This document shows positions 1-6,506 of a stretch of 9,188 bases of DNA, piece by piece. The position numbers were made by a program, and so were the translations under genes. Position 1 is the first letter of the stretch, and the number at the start of each line of letters is the position of its first letter. Source of the DNA: Clostridiaceae bacterium (GTDB lineage Bacteria; Bacillota; Clostridia; Oscillospirales; Acutalibacteraceae); contig CAJGCQ010000044.1 in NCBI GenBank assembly GCA_904501875.1, forward strand, positions 1 to 9,188, written 5' to 3'. Under the pieces are notes generated by a model. The model was not told the DNA's origin, made no database searches, and was given only the letters and a program-made list of their open reading frames with translations.

Positions 1-942
1 CTCATCAGCAAACCATACCTCATTTACGGTAAAGCGTTTGCCGTCAAGGTAATTAAGTATTCCCCCGTCGGTATTAAAGGTGAATTTAAGGCTGTAGGAA
101 TAAAGCGCCTGCTTGTCAAAGCCAAGTTTTTTATCGGCGGCAAGCTTGCCGTACTTTCCGTCACCTAAGAGCGGGTGTCCGACCGACGCCATATGCGCCC
201 TTATCTGATGTGTGCGGCCGGTGAGGAGTTCAACCTCAATAAGAGAGAGACCGTTTTTGCTTTGAAGCACAGTATATTTCGTTTTTACCGTGCGTGCATT
301 CTCGGTCTTGTGATTTTTTAAGAATACCTTATTTTTGTCCTCGTTTTTTTCGAGAAAGCCCTCTAAAAGGGCTGTTTTTTTCTCGGGTACGCCGTGGATA
401 ACCGCAAGGTATTTTTTTTCTATCTCTCGGTATTTAATCTTATCGCAAAGAATTTTAAGCGCTTCTGCGTTTTTTGCAGCGATTACTATTCCCCCTGTAT
501 TGCGGTCAATGCGGTTGGCAAGGGCGGGGCGGAAGCTGTTTTCATTTTCGGGGTTGTACTCGCCTTTATCGTAGAGATAATGCTGTATTCTTGCAATCAG
601 CGTATCGTTGTACTCGTTTTTATCGGGGTGGACAAGCAAGCCCTGCTTTTTATCGGCCAAGAGTATGTTTTCGTCCTCGTACACAATGTTGAAGCTGGCA
701 GGGGCGGACAAAAAGTCGTATTTCGGTTGCTTTGAAACAAAAAATTCATCACTTATGTAAGCTTCTACAGAGTCGCCCTCTTTTAGTCTGGTGCTTATTT
801 CCCCACGCTTACCGTTTACCTTAATGCGCTTTGTTCTTATATATTTGAACATGAGCGATGAGGGAAGAGCAGGGCAGTTTTGGGTTATAAATCTATCAAG
901 GCGCTTATTATCATCATTTTTTGTCACGGTAAAGCTTTTCAT
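1..942 (-). CDS. RluA-family pseudouridine synthase, C-terminus cut off by window edge
   Basis: Converts specific uridines in RNA (usually 23S rRNA for members of this type) to pseudouridine. The frame is open for all 314 codons from the ATG at 942 down to base 1, with no stop, so only the last part is missing. Residues about 13-65 look like an S4 RNA-binding domain (KRLDRFI, then KRIKVNGKRGE), which points to the RluC/RluD kind rather than RluA itself. The catalytic motif is ANRIDRNTGG with Asp146 as the expected nucleophile; the family usually has HRLDRxTSG, so His is replaced by Asn here. A second family motif, GRTHQIRAH, is at residues 242-250, followed by HPLLGDGKYG. The start is supported by AAGGAGT at 948-954 on the minus strand. 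It is divergent from radC with 90 bases between the two start codons. Which rRNA position it modifies cannot be read from the sequence. Confidence 0.93.
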   Translation of the reverse strand, partial: MKSFTVTKNDDNKRLDRFITQNCPALPSSLMFKYIRTKRIKVNGKRGEISTRLKEGDSVEAYISDEFFVSKQPKYDFLSAPASFNIVYEDENILLADKKQGLLVHPDKNEYNDTLIARIQHYLYDKGEYNPENENSFRPALANRIDRNTGGIVIAAKNAEALKILCDKIKYREIEKKYLAVIHGVPEKKTALLEGFLEKNEDKNKVFLKNHKTENARTVKTKYTVLQSKNGLSLIEVELLTGRTHQIRAHMASVGHPLLGDGKYGKLAADKKLGFDKQALYSYSLKFTFNTDGGILNYLDGKRFTVNEVWFADE

Positions 943-974
943 TTAGGACTCCTTAAAGAATATGTCAAAAAAAC

Positions 975-1003
975 TTGAAAGCAAGGGCAATTTATAATAT
1001 AAT
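975..1003 (+). promoter_or_regulatory. Sigma-A promoter of radC
   Basis: TTGAAA (975-980), a 17-base spacer and TATAAT (998-1003) give a near-consensus housekeeping promoter. Transcription would start near 1010, leaving a leader of about 20 bases that contains the GAAAGGGGG ribosome site (1016-1024) before the ATG at 1033. A second, overlapping TATAAT at 993-998 would have a 12-base spacer and is less likely to be used. Confidence 0.7.
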
Positions 1004-1032
1004 AAGATAGATGTTGAAAGGGGGTATGGGAA

Positions 1033-1728
1033 ATGGGTAAAGGCGTTCATGACGGTCACCGTGAAAGGGTAAAGCAGGAATTTTTGAAAAACGGCTTTAA
1101 CGAGCATACACCGCCGCATAAAATTCTTGAGATGCTTTTATTTTACGGTATTGCACGAAAGGATACCAACGAAATCGCCCATGACTTAATAAACCGCTTT
1201 GGCTCTGTTTCCGGTGTTTTTGAAGCCCCCGTTGAAGAACTTGTAAAGGTAAATAGCATCAGCTTTCATACCGCATCTTTGCTGAAGTTTATGATTCCTA
1301 TAATTCGCTGTTATCTTGCCGAAAAGAACGAAAAAGTTATAAACTATACAAATACTGATGATATGTGCGACTTTTTACTGAAACAGTATATCAGCTACAC
1401 CAAGGAAGTGTTTTCGGTTGTTTCTTTTGGCGGCAACGGGCGTATGCTCGGCTTTGATGTTCTGGGCGAGGGTAATGTTTCCGAGGTTAATATCTCAATC
1501 AGGGAAGTGGTTGAAACTGTACTCAAACGAAATGCGGTATGCGCAGTTATAGCTCACAACCATCCAAACGGTGTGGCAGTTCCGAGTAATGAGGATGTTG
1601 CGGTAACGCAAAATATAAAAAGTGCATTACGGCATATAAATGTAAATCTGATTGACCATATCGTCATCGGCGATGACGATTATGTTTCAATGGCGCAAAG
1701 CCGACTTTTTAGGAGCATTTTTAACTAA
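1033..1728 (+). CDS. radC: RadC-family protein with JAB/MPN metal-binding domain
   Basis: 231 residues, the normal length for RadC/UPF0758. The N-terminal third (to about residue 100) carries the helix-hairpin-helix-like region seen in the family (HKILEMLLFYGIARKDTNEI, then LINRFGSVSGVF). The C-terminal part is the JAB1/MPN domain: a Glu at about position 125 (TKEVFSVVSFG) and the metal-binding HNHP(10)D pattern with His175, His177 and Asp188. The domain ends with DHIVIGDDDYVSMAQ, again typical. The family was named for DNA repair, but its exact activity is unsettled, so the role is not certain. The ATG is preceded by GGGGG with about 8 bases spacing. It has its own promoter and a small terminator, so it is probably monocistronic. 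The next gene is convergent. Confidence 0.95.
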   Translation: MGKGVHDGHRERVKQEFLKNGFNEHTPPHKILEMLLFYGIARKDTNEIAHDLINRFGSVSGVFEAPVEELVKVNSISFHTASLLKFMIPIIRCYLAEKNEKVINYTNTDDMCDFLLKQYISYTKEVFSVVSFGGNGRMLGFDVLGEGNVSEVNISIREVVETVLKRNAVCAVIAHNHPNGVAVPSNEDVAVTQNIKSALRHINVNLIDHIVIGDDDYVSMAQSRLFRSIFN

Positions 1729-1786
1729 TCAGCGTGAAGCTTCTTGCAGATTAAGTCTTTCAAAAAACTCCTGTTTTTAACGGTCG

Positions 1787-1807
1787 GCGGCGGTCAGCCG
1801 CATTTTT
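1787..1807 (+). terminator. Intrinsic terminator of radC
   Basis: A five-pair all-GC stem, GCGGC (1787-1791) with GCCGC (1797-1801), loop of five, then A and five T (1803-1807). It begins 58 bases after the radC stop. It overlaps the last codons of the convergent response-regulator gene. The stem is short, so termination may be partial. The opposite strand has no U-tract after this hairpin. Confidence 0.45.
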
Positions 1808-2504
1808 GATTTTCTGCCATACGGTAGCCGACACCGTTTTCTGTGAACAGATACAGCGGACTATTGCTGTTCTGTTCTATTTTTTTGCGCAAATTTGTAA
1901 TGTTAACCCTTAAAATCCCGTTTCCGCCTGTTGCTCCGTCGCCCCATACCGATTTAATTATAAAATCGTAGGTAAGCACTCTGCCCGAATATCTGCAGAG
2001 TAGGGTTAATATTTTGAACTCGTTTTTTGTGAGATGAACCTCGTTCCCGTTAACCTTTACGGAGTGCCTATCATATTCAACCCGCAGCCCACCATGCTCG
2101 TAGCCTTCAAGATTATCAAGTCCCAAGAGCTTTTCATACTGCTCAATCCGCCTTATGGCTGCCTTTATGCGGGAAAGCAGCTCCCCTGATAAAAAGGGCT
2201 TTCTTATATAATCGTCAGCCCCTGCATCAAGGGCTTCGGTGACGGCGCGTTCACTCCCGTTTTCGCTTACCGCAATTATCGGGAAAGAGCCCCGTTCCCG
2301 TAGCTTTTTTATGGTTTTAATTCCGTCTTGCAGGGGAAAGTCGGGGTCTATTAAAACAATATCGGGCGTATTAAGTGAAACCATGGTGAAGCATTCGCTG
2401 AAGTTAGAGACCGTCACCGTCTCATAACCTGCGGCGGAAATCAGATTTTTAATAAGTCTCCCACTCTGCTTATCAGAGTCGGCGACAATAATTCTGCGTT
2501 TCAA
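1794..2504 (-). CDS. OmpR/PhoB-type DNA-binding response regulator, no adjacent kinase
   Basis: 236 residues. Residues 1-120 form a receiver domain: Asp53 (VLIDPDFP) is the expected phosphorylation site, Ser80 the Thr/Ser position and Lys102 (RKPF) the conserved lysine. Of the two usual acidic residues at the end of strand 1, only one remains (VADSD, Asp9); the other is Ala8. Residues about 138-230 are a winged-helix domain (HLTKNEFKILTLL, SGRVLTYDFIIKSVWG, RVNITNLRKKIE, GVGYRM), so it should bind DNA as a transcription factor. It resembles KdpE in layout, but no kdp genes are present. The start is TTG: the stop of the upstream gene lies in the same frame 18 bases before it and no ATG or GTG comes between. 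GAGGTG at 2513-2518 supports it. The gene lies 15 bases after the LCP gene, so it is probably co-transcribed with it. No sensor kinase is seen. Confidence 0.93.
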   Translation of the reverse strand: MKRRIIVADSDKQSGRLIKNLISAAGYETVTVSNFSECFTMVSLNTPDIVLIDPDFPLQDGIKTIKKLRERGSFPIIAVSENGSERAVTEALDAGADDYIRKPFLSGELLSRIKAAIRRIEQYEKLLGLDNLEGYEHGGLRVEYDRHSVKVNGNEVHLTKNEFKILTLLCRYSGRVLTYDFIIKSVWGDGATGGNGILRVNITNLRKKIEQNSNSPLYLFTENGVGYRMAENQKCG

Positions 2505-2519
2505 CTTAGCTTCACCTCG

Positions 2520-3668
2520 TTAAGGTTTATTCTCTGCTTCTGCACGCTGGGCTACCGATTCCGCTGAATAATAGTTTTCCTCGTATATGAAATCGTGTAT
2601 TTCGCTTTTTGCGGAGTCGAGGTTATACGCATAATACCAAACGCCCTTTATAGTCTTTCCTGATGAGGGAATATTCTCGTTGGGAATGCTTATCTGTTCA
2701 ATTTCGGGCGAGAAGGCGAGAGCCCATGTGCCGAGACCTATAATATCGTTTGCCGTAAATGAGGTTGTACATTCGCTTATAACCATTTCGGCAACCTTCG
2801 GAAGCTTTAACGGATTCATTTTCTTAACTGCGGTAAACATAGCCGTAAGCACTTCCTTTTGGCGGTTTCCTCGCATAACATCACTGTCGGTATGGCGTAT
2901 TCTGGCGTAGCAGACCGCCTGCGCACCATTTAAGAGCTGAGTGCCTGCGCTTGTAATATTAGGGCAATCAAAGCCTAATTTTTGCATTTCGGGGATAATG
3001 ACATGGTTCATCTCAACCATCTCTTTTTCATCAACATCTATCGTCACTCCGCCGATGTAGTCAATAACCCTTGCAAGCCCGTAAAAGTTCATTGTGACAT
3101 AATCTTCAATTTCAAGGCCGAAATTTTGATTGAGGGTCTTTACTGTCAGCTGGGACTTGCCGTATGCGTAGGCGTGGGTGAGCTTGTCCTTGGAATGGCC
3201 GTCAATCGACACATATGTATCCCTTGCAATAGAGGTGAGCTTGAGCTTTTTGAGTTTTTTATCGATTGTAAGAATAACTATTGCGTCGCTCCTGCCTGAA
3301 TCGTTATCAGCCCTTGAATCTATTCCTAAAAGTGCGATGTTCTGCACGCCGTCATAATTCGAGGTTTCAATACCTAAATTGTTTTCGTCCAGGGGGGTGC
3401 GGTCCATTCCCGACAGGATTTTATATGCATAGCCGTAAAGAGCGCCTATTGCCGCAATAAGAACGCAGATAACTATTATAAGTGCATTGCGAAGGGTGCG
3501 GACTTTGCTTCTCTTTCTCTTGCCGGTATTTGAGAGGTGCCGCTTTGAGTTTGAAGAAATATCCTCATATTTTTGTGTGAATTTTTTTTTCGACGAGCTT
3601 GAATATAAATCTATATTATCGTCCTCATCATCGTAATTATAATTTAATTCAAAATCTTCGTATTTCAT
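2520..3668 (-). CDS. LCP (LytR-CpsA-Psr) family cell-wall glycopolymer ligase
   Basis: Proteins of this family move lipid-linked anionic polymers such as teichoic acid or capsule onto peptidoglycan, outside the membrane. The 382 residues start with about 60 cytoplasmic residues, acidic first (YNYDDEDDNID) and then strongly basic (KRKRSKVR), followed by one membrane helix (about 62-83) and an extracellular LCP domain (about 107-285). Family motifs are present: GIDSR (115-119), RSD (126-128), SIARDTYVSI (Arg149-Asp150), KLTHAYAYG (162-170), NFGLEIEDYVTMNF (182-195), GAQAVCYARIRHTDSD (248-263) and RGNRQKEVL (266-274). The last 95 residues are outside the core. The ATG has AAGGA about 9 bases upstream. 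I see no convincing promoter between this gene and the terminator at 3701-3728, so its promoter is unidentified or it relies on read-through. The response regulator follows directly. Confidence 0.94.
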   Translation of the reverse strand: MKYEDFELNYNYDDEDDNIDLYSSSSKKKFTQKYEDISSNSKRHLSNTGKRKRSKVRTLRNALIIVICVLIAAIGALYGYAYKILSGMDRTPLDENNLGIETSNYDGVQNIALLGIDSRADNDSGRSDAIVILTIDKKLKKLKLTSIARDTYVSIDGHSKDKLTHAYAYGKSQLTVKTLNQNFGLEIEDYVTMNFYGLARVIDYIGGVTIDVDEKEMVEMNHVIIPEMQKLGFDCPNITSAGTQLLNGAQAVCYARIRHTDSDVMRGNRQKEVLTAMFTAVKKMNPLKLPKVAEMVISECTTSFTANDIIGLGTWALAFSPEIEQISIPNENIPSSGKTIKGVWYYAYNLDSAKSEIHDFIYEENYYSAESVAQRAEAENKP

Positions 3669-3700
3669 AATTTACTGTCCTTGGTTTTTATTTGTACACA

Positions 3701-3728
3701 GAAAAAACAAACCGCCTTTATGGCGGCC
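3701..3728 (-). terminator. Intrinsic terminator after the 6S RNA candidate
   Basis: On the minus strand CCGCC (3726-3722) pairs with GGCGG (3716-3712) around a five-base loop, followed by TTTGTTTTTT. It closes the transcript that contains the 6S-like RNA, and separates it from the LCP gene 33 bases further on. Confidence 0.8.
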
Positions 3729-3737
3729 GAAAATACA

Positions 3738-3940
3738 AAACAATCTGTCCCGCACTGCCGTAATGCGCTTAAGATAACCTGCGTAAAGCAGGTGGGTGCC
3801 GGCTATACGGTTTCGTGCTCCCTTCTTCCGAACTCGGCACAGCCGCGGGAGGTCTGCAAGCCCACCGCATAAGCTTTGGCCCCTGATTAAAGGTTGTAGG
3901 GTTATATAAGACGCGGTCCGCGTACAGCACAGGACATTGC
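3738..3940 (-). ncRNA. ssrS: 6S RNA (regulator of RNA polymerase), probable
   Basis: 6S RNA mimics an open promoter and binds the housekeeping RNA polymerase holoenzyme. The roughly 200 nt here have no coding potential on the minus strand. The ends pair: CAATGTCC (3939-3932) with the GGAC and TTG parts of GGACAGATTG (3750-3741), and the next eight bases TGTGCTGT with GGCAGTGCG-side partners through G-U and Watson-Crick pairs. The GGAA-containing apical loop (about 3826-3829) is near the midpoint, giving the long rod of 6S RNA. On the 3' side, a CCTGC/GCAGG hairpin followed by GTTATC resembles the central-bubble hairpin of 6S. The 5' part (CTGTGCTGTACGCGG) also resembles known 6S ends. It begins about 26 bases after the DUF1292 stop and ends at a good terminator. 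Exact ends are uncertain. SRP RNA was considered and judged less likely. No covariance search was possible. Confidence 0.68.
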
Positions 3941-3965
3941 TTTGGCTGACGAGAGTCGAAACAGC

Positions 3966-4277
3966 CTACTGATTGTCGATTTCAAAAAAATCTTCAAGCC
4001 TTTCAACGAAGGCGTCAGCTACCGTCTCGTATTCGTCGTCATCCTCGATTTCGTAATAGTACTCGCCGCCGTCTTCCTCACCAACCTTTACTATAACAAG
4101 CTCGCCGCTGTCATTAAGCTGGTCCTGAGGATTATCGTATATGGGAAGCATAGCGAGATAACGCCCCATATCGGTCTCGATAGCGTCAAGCACCTCGAAG
4201 GTGTACTCCTTGCCGTCATCATCCGAAAGGGTTACTATATCGGGATTGTAATCGTCTTTATTCTTAATTTCGTCCAT
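3966..4277 (-). CDS. DUF1292 (YrzB-like) small acidic protein
   Basis: 103 residues, very acidic (DDDGKEYTFEVLDAIE, then GEEDGGEYYYEIEDDDEYETV). The pattern of an N-terminal beta segment ending in EYTFEVLD, then RYLAMLPIYD, then VKVGEEDGGEYYYEIEDDDE is that of DUF1292 proteins, such as YrzB of Bacillus subtilis. Their function is unknown. No signal peptide or membrane helix is present, so it should be cytoplasmic. The ATG has GGAGG six bases upstream, and a strong promoter lies 31 bases upstream. In many Firmicutes this gene sits with ruvX/yrrK and ireB; here those are absent. Instead it is followed by the 6S RNA candidate, which it may share a transcript with. Confidence 0.9.
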   Translation of the reverse strand: MDEIKNKDDYNPDIVTLSDDDGKEYTFEVLDAIETDMGRYLAMLPIYDNPQDQLNDSGELVIVKVGEEDGGEYYYEIEDDDEYETVADAFVERLEDFFEIDNQ

Positions 4278-4307
4278 AACCTACCTCCGAAAATAAGTCT
4301 TTTATAT

Positions 4308-4336
4308 ATTGTACCCCCAAACCCAATTTAAGTCAA
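4308..4336 (-). promoter_or_regulatory. Sigma-A promoter of the DUF1292 gene (and possibly 6S RNA)
   Basis: On the minus strand TTGACT (4336-4331), a spacer of exactly 17 bases and TACAAT (4313-4308) give 5/6 plus 5/6 matches to consensus. The start point would be near 4301, with a short leader holding GGAGG before the ATG at 4277. The next clear terminator on this strand is at 3701-3728, so one transcript of about 600 nt could carry both the DUF1292 gene and the 6S-like RNA. Confidence 0.8.
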
Positions 4337-4354
4337 TGGTAAAAAGGTGTAAAT

Positions 4355-6247
4355 TTATATTTTTCGCCCCTTATCTTTATTTGCCTCATAGTTGATTACC
4401 TTTTTAAACTGGGTTTCATACAGCTGTCGGTATTTTTCGCTTGTGTCAATAAGCTGTGAGTGGGTTCCTGTCTCGGTTATTTCGCCGTTTTCTACAACCA
4501 TAATTTTATCTGCGGCTATGACGGTGGAAAGACGGTGGGCTATAACGATACTTGTGCGGTTTTGCATAACGGCATTGAGTGCCGACTGTATAAGGCTTTC
4601 CGAAATAGAATCAAGGGAGGAGGTCGCCTCGTCAAGAATAAGTATTTTCGGGTTTTTAAGCACAACTCTTGCTATAGATACACGCTGTTTTTCACCGCCT
4701 GAAAGCTTAAGTCCTCTATTACCTACAATAGTGTCAAATTTAGCGGGAAGACCCATAATAAAGTCGTAAATATTTGCTACCTTACAGGCATTTTCTATTT
4801 CCTCTCTTGTGGCAGAGGGCTTTGCGTAAAGCAGATTGTCGAGCACGGTGCCGTTAAAGAGGTATGTATCCTGAGTTACTATTCCTATATTTGTGCGAAG
4901 GTAGGCAAGGTCAAAATCTCTGACATCGGTACCCGCCACCCTTACGCAGCCCTCGCTTACATCATAGAGCCTTGGTATCATACCTATGATAGTTGATTTT
5001 CCTGCACCCGAAGTGCCTACAATTGCGTACATTTTTCCGTTGGGTACAAAAAAGCTGATTCCCTTTAAAATTTCGTGACCGGTTTCGTAGGAAAAATGAA
5101 CACCGCAAAACTCAACTGTGCTATTTTGGAGCGACGGATTTACGGGATTTTCGGGATTTTCAATGTCGCACTTGCGGTCAAAATATTCGAAAATTCTGGT
5201 AAACAGGGCAAGGGAACGCACAAAGTCAACCTGCAAATCAAGCAACTGCCTTACAGGCTGATAAAGTCTGTTTACAAGAGCCACCACCACCGAAATATCA
5301 CCCACGGTAAGCCCCGAATCAAGACCGCCTATTATCAGAAAACCGCCTACAAAGTAAATCATCAGGGGCGCTATCTGGATAAACATACCGAGGAATACAT
5401 GGAACCAACTGCCTGCCCGCTGTTCCTTCATTGTAATTTCGGTCGCCTCGTTATTGATTTTACGGAATTTTTCGTATTCGGTCTTTTCTTTGGTAAAGAG
5501 CTTTACAAGCATTGAACCGCTGACCGAAAGGGTTTCGTCAACCAGTTGGTTTAACTCGTCTTGCTTTGCCTGAGATTTACTTACAAGCTCCCAGCGCTTT
5601 TTGCCCACCGCCTTTGTGGGGAGAATGAGCAAGGGAAGAACAAGCAACCCTATAATAGCAAGCCGCCAGTCGGTGTAGAAAAGATAGAAAACGCAGGTTG
5701 TCACCGTGAGTACATTGCTGAGTGTTGAGGTCAGCATTACCGATATTACCGAGCTTACGCCGTTTATATCGCTGTTCATACGGGTGATTATATCCCCCTG
5801 CTTTTCGTTTGTGAAAAAGGAGTGGGGCATATGCTGCAGATGGTCGTACATCTCGTTGCGCATATCAAAAATTATTTTTTGCGAAATCCAGGAGTTTATG
5901 TACTGCTCAAGCACACTTATTATCTGCGCCGCCGCAAGCACGACAAAGGCGAGGACCACAAGCTGTGCCAATATTCTAATCTCTTTGCTGTCGCTTATTA
6001 TAGCGTCAACAATCTTTCCCGTAATAATTGAGGGGAACAGTCCCAACACCGACGAGATTAATATCGCAACAAAAACTGCTATAAACTGCCATTTGTAGGG
6101 ATTTAGATAGCCGAGTATTCTGAGCAACAGCTTTTTTGTGACCCGAGGTCTGGTTTCCTTTTCTTCTTTGGTTAAATATCCGCGGGGTCCTCCGCCGATG
6201 TGCATAGGCCCCCTCATACCCGCAGGAGGCGGCATCATAGGTCTCAT
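4355..6247 (-). CDS. ABC exporter half-transporter (fused membrane and ATPase domains)
   Basis: 630 residues in the MsbA/BmrA-type layout: a six-helix exporter domain (about 40-345, with helices around 52-75, 92-113, 168-210 and 285-330) and then a nucleotide-binding domain (about 380-610). The ATPase motifs are complete: Walker A GTSGAGKST (411-419, Lys417), Q-loop VTQDTYLFNGT, signature LSGGEKQR (from 515), Walker B ILILDEATSSLD with Asp539 and Glu540, and H-loop His571 (IAHRLST). It should work as a homodimer or with a partner half-transporter, exporting a lipid, peptide or drug; the substrate cannot be told. The first 23 residues are a Met/Pro/Gly-rich tail (MRPMMPPPAGMRGP). The ATG at 6247 has GGAG 7 bases upstream. 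It has no partner transporter gene beside it and no clear terminator before the DUF1292 promoter. Confidence 0.95.
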   Translation of the reverse strand: MRPMMPPPAGMRGPMHIGGGPRGYLTKEEKETRPRVTKKLLLRILGYLNPYKWQFIAVFVAILISSVLGLFPSIITGKIVDAIISDSKEIRILAQLVVLAFVVLAAAQIISVLEQYINSWISQKIIFDMRNEMYDHLQHMPHSFFTNEKQGDIITRMNSDINGVSSVISVMLTSTLSNVLTVTTCVFYLFYTDWRLAIIGLLVLPLLILPTKAVGKKRWELVSKSQAKQDELNQLVDETLSVSGSMLVKLFTKEKTEYEKFRKINNEATEITMKEQRAGSWFHVFLGMFIQIAPLMIYFVGGFLIIGGLDSGLTVGDISVVVALVNRLYQPVRQLLDLQVDFVRSLALFTRIFEYFDRKCDIENPENPVNPSLQNSTVEFCGVHFSYETGHEILKGISFFVPNGKMYAIVGTSGAGKSTIIGMIPRLYDVSEGCVRVAGTDVRDFDLAYLRTNIGIVTQDTYLFNGTVLDNLLYAKPSATREEIENACKVANIYDFIMGLPAKFDTIVGNRGLKLSGGEKQRVSIARVVLKNPKILILDEATSSLDSISESLIQSALNAVMQNRTSIVIAHRLSTVIAADKIMVVENGEITETGTHSQLIDTSEKYRQLYETQFKKVINYEANKDKGRKI

Positions 6248-6296
6248 TTATATTCTCCGTTCTTGAATTTAGCATGTACATATTATATTTTAACAC

Positions 6297-6324
6297 ATTT
6301 TAGAAAGTTTTCCATATTTTTCAA
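6297..6324 (-). promoter_or_regulatory. Likely promoter of the ABC exporter gene
   Basis: On the minus strand TTGAAA (6324-6319), a 16-base spacer and TAAAAT (6302-6297). A better -10 hexamer, TATAAT (6287-6282), lies nearer the gene but has no good -35 at the right distance. Either would drive the exporter, divergent from the strong promoter at 6380. Confidence 0.5.
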
Positions 6325-6342
6325 TAAACCGTTAATTTGCAC

Positions 6343-6408
6343 AAAAGTTATTAACTTTTTAATTTTTTTTGAAAAATACTTGACAAATTAAATTTTATAG
6401 TTTATAAT
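6343..6408 (+). promoter_or_regulatory. Perfect consensus sigma-A promoter with A/T-rich upstream tract
   Basis: TTGACA (6380-6385), exactly 17 bases, TATAAT (6403-6408): both hexamers match the consensus at all positions. Upstream (6343-6379) is almost pure A/T, with the inverted repeat AAAAGTT-ATT-AACTTTT (6343-6359) and runs of T and A, like an UP element. Start of transcription is expected near 6415. This is the strongest promoter in the window, yet it heads a region with no long reading frame. Confidence 0.9.
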
Positions 6409-6440
6409 AAAGCCAGACAAAGAGAAAGGAGTTAAGGAAA

Positions 6441-6506
6441 ATGAAAGAAGCAACTCCGCCGGCAAATTGTCAAAATGAAATGAAAGCGGTGATTCCAATG
6501 AAGTAA
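6441..6506 (+). CDS. Possible 21-codon small ORF at the head of the large RNA
   Basis: ATG at 6441 to TAA at 6504-6506 encodes 21 residues (MKEATPPANCQNEMKAVIPM plus K). AAAGGAG at 6425-6431 lies about 9 bases before the ATG and about 12 bases after the predicted transcription start, which is the layout of a leader peptide or tiny gene. Against it: the GGAGTT of the ribosome site pairs perfectly with AACTCC inside the ORF, the peptide has no recognisable feature, and the rest of the transcript is non-coding. It may simply be the 5' helix of a structured RNA. Confidence 0.22.
   Translation: MKEATPPANCQNEMKAVIPMK

Noticed and set aside
963..968. TTGACA on the minus strand as the -35 of the pseudouridine synthase gene
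   Set aside because: A 17-base spacer would put the -10 on the start codon. The rluA-type gene's promoter remains unidentified.
1763..1778. AAAAAC-TCCT-GTTTTT hairpin as a two-way terminator between radC and the response regulator
   Set aside because: The stem has one G-C pair only and is too weak to call. The GC stem at 1787-1801 is a better candidate for radC.
3681..3872. Plus-strand 63-codon frame between the LCP and DUF1292 genes
   Set aside because: It lies antisense to the 6S candidate and its terminator, has no family resemblance, and its bases are explained by RNA stems.
3738..3940. SRP RNA instead of 6S RNA, because of a CGGAAG apical loop
   Set aside because: The conserved symmetric-loop bases of SRP domain IV (CAG opposite AGCAG) are not present, while the 3' CCTGC/GCAGG hairpin and the paired ends suit 6S RNA better. 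Not fully excluded.
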